DNA from: an uncultured Collinsella sp.
Lineage (GTDB): Bacteria; Actinomycetota; Coriobacteriia; Coriobacteriales; Coriobacteriaceae
Assembly (NCBI GenBank): GCA_900548815.1
Contig: URLR01000026.1
Coordinates: 1 to 26,279 of the forward strand
Reading direction: 5' to 3'
DNA length: 26,279 nt
Part shown: piece by piece, positions 22,457-26,279 of the stretch
Layout: each line of letters begins with the position of its first letter
Numbering within the stretch: position 1 is the first letter of the stretch
Position numbers and translations under genes: made by a program
Notes under the pieces: model-generated
What the model was told of the DNA's origin: nothing
The model's database searches: none
What the model saw: the letters and a program-made list of their open reading frames with translations, nothing else

Positions 22457-24334
22457 TTGCGCGTTCCATACCAAGACTGTTTTCATCTGATCGAGCCGTT
22501 GCTCGCCAAGGTCGAAAAGCCGAGTCGCTATATCGACCACGAGTGGGGCACGCTCTCAAAGGCCGATGCCGACTATCGCTGCTGCATGATCTATCCGGAC
22601 GTGTATGAGGTCGGTCTGCCCAACCAGGGCATTGCCATTCTCTACAACATCCTTAATCAGGCCGAGGGCATTTCCTGCGAGCGCGGCTACGTGCCGTGGC
22701 CCGATATGGGCGATGCCATGCGCGAGGCGGGGATTCCGCTGCTGTCGCTCGAGGGTGCGGCGCCCGTGGCCTCGTTCGACATCGTCGGCATGCACGTGCC
22801 GCACGAGATGGCTGTGACGAACTTCCTCGAAGCGCTCGATCTCGCCGGCATTCCGTTGCTTGCGGCCGACCGTACCGAGGACGATCCCATCATCGCCGCC
22901 GGTGGTCCCTCGGTGTATAACCCCGAGCCGTATGCGGCTTTTTTCGATGCCATTCTCATTGGCGAGGGCGAGGAGTCGCTGCTTGAGATCTGCCAGCTGC
23001 ATCGCCGCCTGCGCGACGAGGGCGTCTCGCGCGCTCAGATTGTCGAGCAGCTCGCGACGGTCGCCGGTACCTATGTGCCGTCCCTGTATGAGGTGCGTCA
23101 TGACGAGCCCTGCTCGCCGCATGGCTACACCGTGCCGCGCGAGGGCAAGGACGTCCCGCCGGTAGTCTACAAGCGCGTCGTCGAGGACTTTGGTGCCACC
23201 AATCCGCTTTCTCAGTCGTGCGTGCCGTATGCGCAGCTCGTTCACGATCGCCTGTCTATCGAGATCCTGCGTGGCTGCGCCCGCGGCTGCCGTTTTTGCC
23301 AGGCGGGCATGACGTATCGTCCGGTACGCGAGCGCTCGGCCGACCAGATCGTGTCATCGGTGATCCAGGGCTTGGAAAAGACTGGCTATGACGAGGTGTC
23401 GCTTACCTCGCTTTCGACGACCGACCACTCCTGTATCCGCGACGTGCTCGGCAGGCTTAACCGTCGTCTGGAGGACACGGGCATTCGCGTGTCCATTCCG
23501 TCGCAGCGCTTGGATTCGTTTGGCGTTGATATGGCCGAGTCGGTCGCCGGCGAAAAGAAGGGCGGCCTGACGTTTGCGCCCGAGGCGGGCAGCCAGCGTA
23601 TGCGCGACATCATCAACAAGAATGTGACCGAGGAGGACTTGGATCGTGCGGCAAAGGCAGCCTTCGAGGCCGGCTGGAACCGCATGAAGCTCTACTTTAT
23701 GATGGGCCTTCCCGGCGAGCGCGACGAGGACATCGTGGCTATCGCCAACCTGGCCGATCACGTGCTGGAGCTCGGCCGCTCCGTGGTGCCCAAGGCGCGC
23801 CGCGGGTCTATCTCGGTGTCTATCTCTGTTTCGGTCTTTATCCCCAAGGCGGCAACGCCCTTCCAGTGGTGCCCCCAGCTCGATTACGATGACGTCAAGC
23901 GCCGCCAGAAGCTGCTCATCACGAGCGTGCGCAACCGCGCCGTTCGCGTACACTACCACGATGCGGAGACCTCGCTTATCGAGGCTTCGCTCTCCCGTGC
24001 CGGTCGCGATATGACGCCGGTCATCATCGATGCCTGGCGTGCGGGCTCGCGCTTCGACGCCTGGGTGGAGCACTTCTCGCTCGACAACTGGAAGGAGGCC
24101 GCTGCCAAAAACGGCATCGACCTCAACGAGCTGGTGCACCTGCCCTACGAGCTGGACTGGCGCCTGCCCTGGGAGCACGTGAGCCCTGGCTGCTCGCGCG
24201 GCTTCCTCGAGCGCGAATACCGCCGTTCGCTCGAGGGCGTCACGACGCCCGATTGCACCCGCACGTCGTGCACCGGCTGCGGAATCTGTCCCACGCTCCA
24301 CGCCAAGAACGTATTGATGGGTGATCGCGCATGA
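22457..24334 (+). CDS. radical SAM protein of the TIGR03960 type
   Basis: The 625 residues have an N-terminal cobalamin-binding-like region (about 40-230, with DADYRCCMIYPDVYEVGLPNQG and the AGGPSVYNPEP block). The radical SAM core carries the 4Fe-4S cysteines C274, C278 and C281 in RGCARGCRFC, followed by TFAPEAGSQRMRDIINKNVTEED and KLYFMMGLPGE. Four more cysteines near the C-terminus (C600, C605, C608, C611; CTRTSCTGCGIC) could bind another Fe-S cluster or zinc. TTG 22457 has AGGGG 6 bases upstream. It overlaps the DUF2344 gene by 4 bases. This pair is widely conserved near rplU and rpmA in Gram-positive bacteria. Its reaction is unknown to me. Confidence 0.92.
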   Translation: MRVPYQDCFHLIEPLLAKVEKPSRYIDHEWGTLSKADADYRCCMIYPDVYEVGLPNQGIAILYNILNQAEGISCERGYVPWPDMGDAMREAGIPLLSLEGAAPVASFDIVGMHVPHEMAVTNFLEALDLAGIPLLAADRTEDDPIIAAGGPSVYNPEPYAAFFDAILIGEGEESLLEICQLHRRLRDEGVSRAQIVEQLATVAGTYVPSLYEVRHDEPCSPHGYTVPREGKDVPPVVYKRVVEDFGATNPLSQSCVPYAQLVHDRLSIEILRGCARGCRFCQAGMTYRPVRERSADQIVSSVIQGLEKTGYDEVSLTSLSTTDHSCIRDVLGRLNRRLEDTGIRVSIPSQRLDSFGVDMAESVAGEKKGGLTFAPEAGSQRMRDIINKNVTEEDLDRAAKAAFEAGWNRMKLYFMMGLPGERDEDIVAIANLADHVLELGRSVVPKARRGSISVSISVSVFIPKAATPFQWCPQLDYDDVKRRQKLLITSVRNRAVRVHYHDAETSLIEASLSRAGRDMTPVIIDAWRAGSRFDAWVEHFSLDNWKEAAAKNGIDLNELVHLPYELDWRLPWEHVSPGCSRGFLEREYRRSLEGVTTPDCTRTSCTGCGICPTLHAKNVLMGDRA

Positions 24335-25143
24335 GTGAGCGCTTGACCGACAACCCCACGCTCTTTAGGCTTCGCGTTCGCTACGGCAAGCGTGATCGCC
24401 TTAAGTACCTGGGCCATCTGGAACTAATCCATACCATTGAGCGCATCGTGCGCCGTGCGGGCCTGCCCTATGCCGTGACGCAGGGCTTTTCGCCGCATAT
24501 GCGCGTGGGCTTTTCGTCGGCGCTGCCCGTTGGCACGTCGTCGACCTGCGAGTGGTATGACCTGTTTATGACCGAGTTCGTCGCTCTCGACGAGGCCTTT
24601 GAGCGCCTGGCAGCGGCGTCCCCGGCCGATCTGGCGCCTATCGAGGCCGCCTACATCGACGTGCGCACGCCGGCGCTGACGGCTCAGCTTACGCGTCTGA
24701 TGTATCGCATCGACTTGCACCTGGACCCCGAGGCCCCCGTGAGCGCCGACGAGGTGCGCGCTGCGATCGACACGCTGCGCGCAGGTCATGGCATTGACTA
24801 TGCGCGCGGCAAAAAGAGCAAGCGTCTTGATCTGGACCATACGCTCGTTGGCTATGAGCTCGCGGCGGGGGAGCGTGAGGACCATCTGGTGCTCATGCTC
24901 GACACCCATGCCGACAACGAGGGCTCCATGCGTCCGGAGATTTTGCTTTCTGCTGCTGATGTTTTGTTGCAGGGCTTGACCCCGGGCGTCGATGCACCTA
25001 TTGTTTCCACCGGTATGCAAGACCTCGTGACCATCTGCTCCTACGATGTCGAGCGTCAGAATCAAGCATGCGAGGACGACGAGGGCCGACTCGTCAGCCC
25101 CATACCTGTGCGAACTTGTGGATTTGCTCCACATACTCGTTGA
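24331..25143 (+). CDS. DUF2344 / TIGR03936 family protein, partner of the radical SAM gene
   Basis: The 270 residues start with LFRLRVRYGKRDRLKYLGHLELIHTIERIVRRAGLPYAVTQGFSPHMRVGFSSALPVGTSS, which is the strongly conserved N-terminus of this family. In other bacteria the domain is sometimes fused to the C-terminus of the radical SAM protein; here it is a separate gene joined by an ATGA overlap, so the products probably act together. The family has been noted as radical-SAM-linked, with no settled function that I know. The stop codon TGA (25141-25143) lies inside the -35 box of the rplU promoter. Confidence 0.92.
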   Translation: MSERLTDNPTLFRLRVRYGKRDRLKYLGHLELIHTIERIVRRAGLPYAVTQGFSPHMRVGFSSALPVGTSSTCEWYDLFMTEFVALDEAFERLAAASPADLAPIEAAYIDVRTPALTAQLTRLMYRIDLHLDPEAPVSADEVRAAIDTLRAGHGIDYARGKKSKRLDLDHTLVGYELAAGEREDHLVLMLDTHADNEGSMRPEILLSAADVLLQGLTPGVDAPIVSTGMQDLVTICSYDVERQNQACEDDEGRLVSPIPVRTCGFAPHTR

Positions 25144-25168
25144 CGGGGGTATTATCGCCTGCTACTAT
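25140..25168 (+). promoter_or_regulatory. promoter of rplU-rpmA
   Basis: TTGACG (25140-25145) and TACTAT (25163-25168) are separated by an optimal 17 bases. The start of transcription should fall near 25175, giving a leader of about 36 bases before rplU. The -35 box overlaps the preceding stop codon. Confidence 0.75.
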
Positions 25169-25210
25169 ATTCGGCTGTTGCACTAACTGATGCATGAAGG
25201 GCAAGTAAAC

Positions 25211-25585
25211 ATGTACGCAATCGTTAACACGGGCGGCAAGCAGTACAAGGTCGCCACCGACGATGTCATCACCGTCGAGAAGATCGAGGGCAATGAGGGC
25301 GACAAGGTCACCCTGCCGGTCATCTTCCTCAACGATGGTAAGAAGATCGTCACCGATCCCGACAAGCTGGCCAAGGCCAAGGTTACCGCTCAGATCGTTG
25401 AGCAGTTCAAGGGCGAGAAGCAGCTGGTCTTCAAGTTCCACAAGCGCAAGCGCTATCGTCGTCTGAAGGGTCACCGTCAGCAGCTCACCAAGCTGAAGAT
25501 CGTGAAGGTCCAGGCTACGTCCCGCGCCAAGAAGGCTGTCAAGGCAGAGGCCGAGGCTGTTGCCGAGGCTCCCGTCGCCGAGTAG
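25211..25585 (+). CDS. rplU: 50S ribosomal protein L21
   Basis: A structural protein of the large ribosomal subunit that contacts 23S rRNA. MYAIVNTGGKQYKV at the N-terminus and KFHKRKRYRRLKGHRQQLTKLKI (76-97) are diagnostic. The protein has 124 residues against about 100-105 usually; the extra part is an Ala/Glu/Lys-rich C-terminal tail (about 104-124). ATG 25211 is chosen because it begins the family N-terminus and has AAGGG upstream; a longer frame from 25190 adds unrelated residues. rpmA follows after 33 bases. Confidence 0.97.
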   Translation: MYAIVNTGGKQYKVATDDVITVEKIEGNEGDKVTLPVIFLNDGKKIVTDPDKLAKAKVTAQIVEQFKGEKQLVFKFHKRKRYRRLKGHRQQLTKLKIVKVQATSRAKKAVKAEAEAVAEAPVAE

Positions 25586-25618
25586 ATTACACTCGTAACG
25601 AAAGAGTAGGTATACACA

Positions 25619-25876
25619 ATGGCACACAAAAAAGGACTCGGTTCCTCCCGTAATGGCCGTGACTCCCGCGGTCAGCGCCTTGGCACGAAGCGCTTCGCCG
25701 GCCAGACGGTAACCACGGGCACGATTCTCGTCCGTCAGCACGGCACGCACATCCATCCGGGTGAGAACGTTGGCCGTGGCAAGGACGACACGCTGTTCGC
25801 GCTGGTCGACGGTACCGTTGAGTTCCACAAGGGTATCAAGCACAGGGTCAGCGTACGCCCGCTCGCGAACGCGTAA
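25619..25876 (+). CDS. rpmA: 50S ribosomal protein L27
   Basis: L27 reaches towards the peptidyl transferase centre with its N-terminus. The 85 residues begin MAHKKGLGSSRNGRDSRGQRLGTK and include RQHGTHIHPGENVGRGKDDTLFAL, all typical. There is no N-terminal cleavage extension such as Firmicutes carry; the conserved AHKKG follows the initiator Met directly. AGTAGG lies upstream. It is cotranscribed with rplU, and a terminator follows 25 bases after the stop. Confidence 0.97.
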   Translation: MAHKKGLGSSRNGRDSRGQRLGTKRFAGQTVTTGTILVRQHGTHIHPGENVGRGKDDTLFALVDGTVEFHKGIKHRVSVRPLANA

Positions 25877-25901
25877 TTCACCCTTCATAGAGCACATATG
25901 T

Positions 25902-25945
25902 GGGAGGCACTTGAGTTTTAGGATTCAAGGGTCTCCCTCTTTTTT
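25902..25945 (+). terminator. intrinsic terminator between rpmA and obgE, abutting the obgE ribosome binding site
   Basis: GGGAGGCACTTGA and TCAAGGGTCTCCC form a 13-position stem with one A-G mismatch and one G-T pair, around a 10-base loop. TCTTTTTT follows at 25938-25945. The obgE ribosome binding site TAGGAGG begins at 25947, so there is no room for a promoter after the terminator. Confidence 0.8.
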
Positions 25946-25961
25946 GTAGGAGGCGATTCTG

Positions 25962-26279
25962 TTGTCACAGTTCACCGATATCAGCCGCATTAACGTGTGC
26001 GGCGGCGACGGCGGTGCCGGATGCATGTCGTTTAGGCGCGAGGCCTTTGTCCCCAAGGGTGGCCCCGATGGCGGCGACGGCGGTCGTGGCGGCAATGTCG
26101 TCATCCAGGCCGATGCCCAGCTGTCTTCACTGATCGATTACCGCTTTAAGCATCACTTCCGCGCCGAGCGCGGAACGCACGGTCAGGGCGCCCGCCGCAA
26201 TGGCAAGAGCGGCGAGGACCTGATTCTTAAGGTTCCCATGGGCACCGTGGTGCGCGAGCTCGACCCCGAGACGCAGACC
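25962..26279 (+). CDS. obgE: GTPase Obg, N-terminal part (runs off the window)
   Basis: Obg is a ribosome-associated GTPase involved in 50S assembly and stress response. The 106 visible codons are open to the window end and encode the glycine-rich Obg fold: RINVCGGDGGAGCMSFRREAF, VPKGGPDGGDGGRGGNVV and RAERGTHGQGARRNGKSGEDL. The G domain lies beyond the window. TTG 25962 is the start because TAGGAGG lies 8 bases upstream and MSQFTDISRINV matches the family N-terminus. The order rplU-rpmA-obgE is widely conserved. Confidence 0.96.
   Translation, partial: MSQFTDISRINVCGGDGGAGCMSFRREAFVPKGGPDGGDGGRGGNVVIQADAQLSSLIDYRFKHHFRAERGTHGQGARRNGKSGEDLILKVPMGTVVRELDPETQT

Noticed and set aside
1..26279. 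Mobile elements, CRISPR arrays, phage or toxin-antitoxin genes
   Set aside because: Nothing in any frame or repeat pattern supports one; the content is housekeeping metabolism, cell shape and ribosome genes.

Overview
The window is a GC-rich bacterial chromosome segment that looks like a gut actinobacterium of class Coriobacteriia, probably Collinsella or a close relative. This is inferred from the high GC content, the gene order, the frequent TTG starts and the protein sequences; no database search was run. The first 40 bases are not genomic. They carry an Illumina Nextera/Tn5 adapter, so the contig really begins at base 41, inside a truncated glf gene.

Minus strand, 41-9121: a tightly packed gene run, read from right to left as aroF, tyrA, aroB, aroA, aroC, pheA, aroE-aroK fusion, aroQ, then glf. 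The eight aro/tyr/phe genes encode all seven steps from erythrose-4-phosphate plus PEP to chorismate. They also encode chorismate mutase, prephenate dehydratase and prephenate dehydrogenase, so only the final transamination to Phe or Tyr is missing. Several junctions overlap or are separated by 0-3 bases. A promoter-like site, a short possible leader ORF and an intrinsic-terminator hairpin precede aroF, which suggests transcription attenuation. Two inverted repeats flank aroQ.

Divergent hub, 9122-9478: the aroF leader points left. A strong promoter, a tRNA-Arg(CCG) gene with encoded CCA and its terminator point right.

Plus strand, 9479-15423: a P-type cation ATPase with a strongly basic C-terminal tail, a zinc-ribbon single-pass membrane protein, a cyclophilin-type prolyl isomerase with its own promoter, and a TPR-repeat single-pass membrane protein.

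Plus strand, 15539-25143: the cell-elongation cluster mreB, mreC, mreD, PBP2 (mrdA) and rodA, followed by a DUF697-like membrane protein and the paired radical-SAM (TIGR03960-type) and DUF2344 (TIGR03936-type) genes. Together mreB to rodA make the rod-shape peptidoglycan elongation machine. The last three genes are co-directional and almost contiguous with it.

Plus strand, 25140-26279: a good promoter overlapping the DUF2344 stop codon drives rplU and rpmA. A strong terminator hairpin follows and abuts the ribosome binding site of obgE, which runs off the window. No IS element, phage gene, CRISPR array or obvious transferred island is visible. No gene-free stretch exceeds 300 bases. I did not find a clearly new defence or mobile system; the most interesting points are regulatory (aroF leader, obgE leader) and architectural (AroE-AroK fusion, two-helix PBP2, DUF697 protein in the mre cluster).
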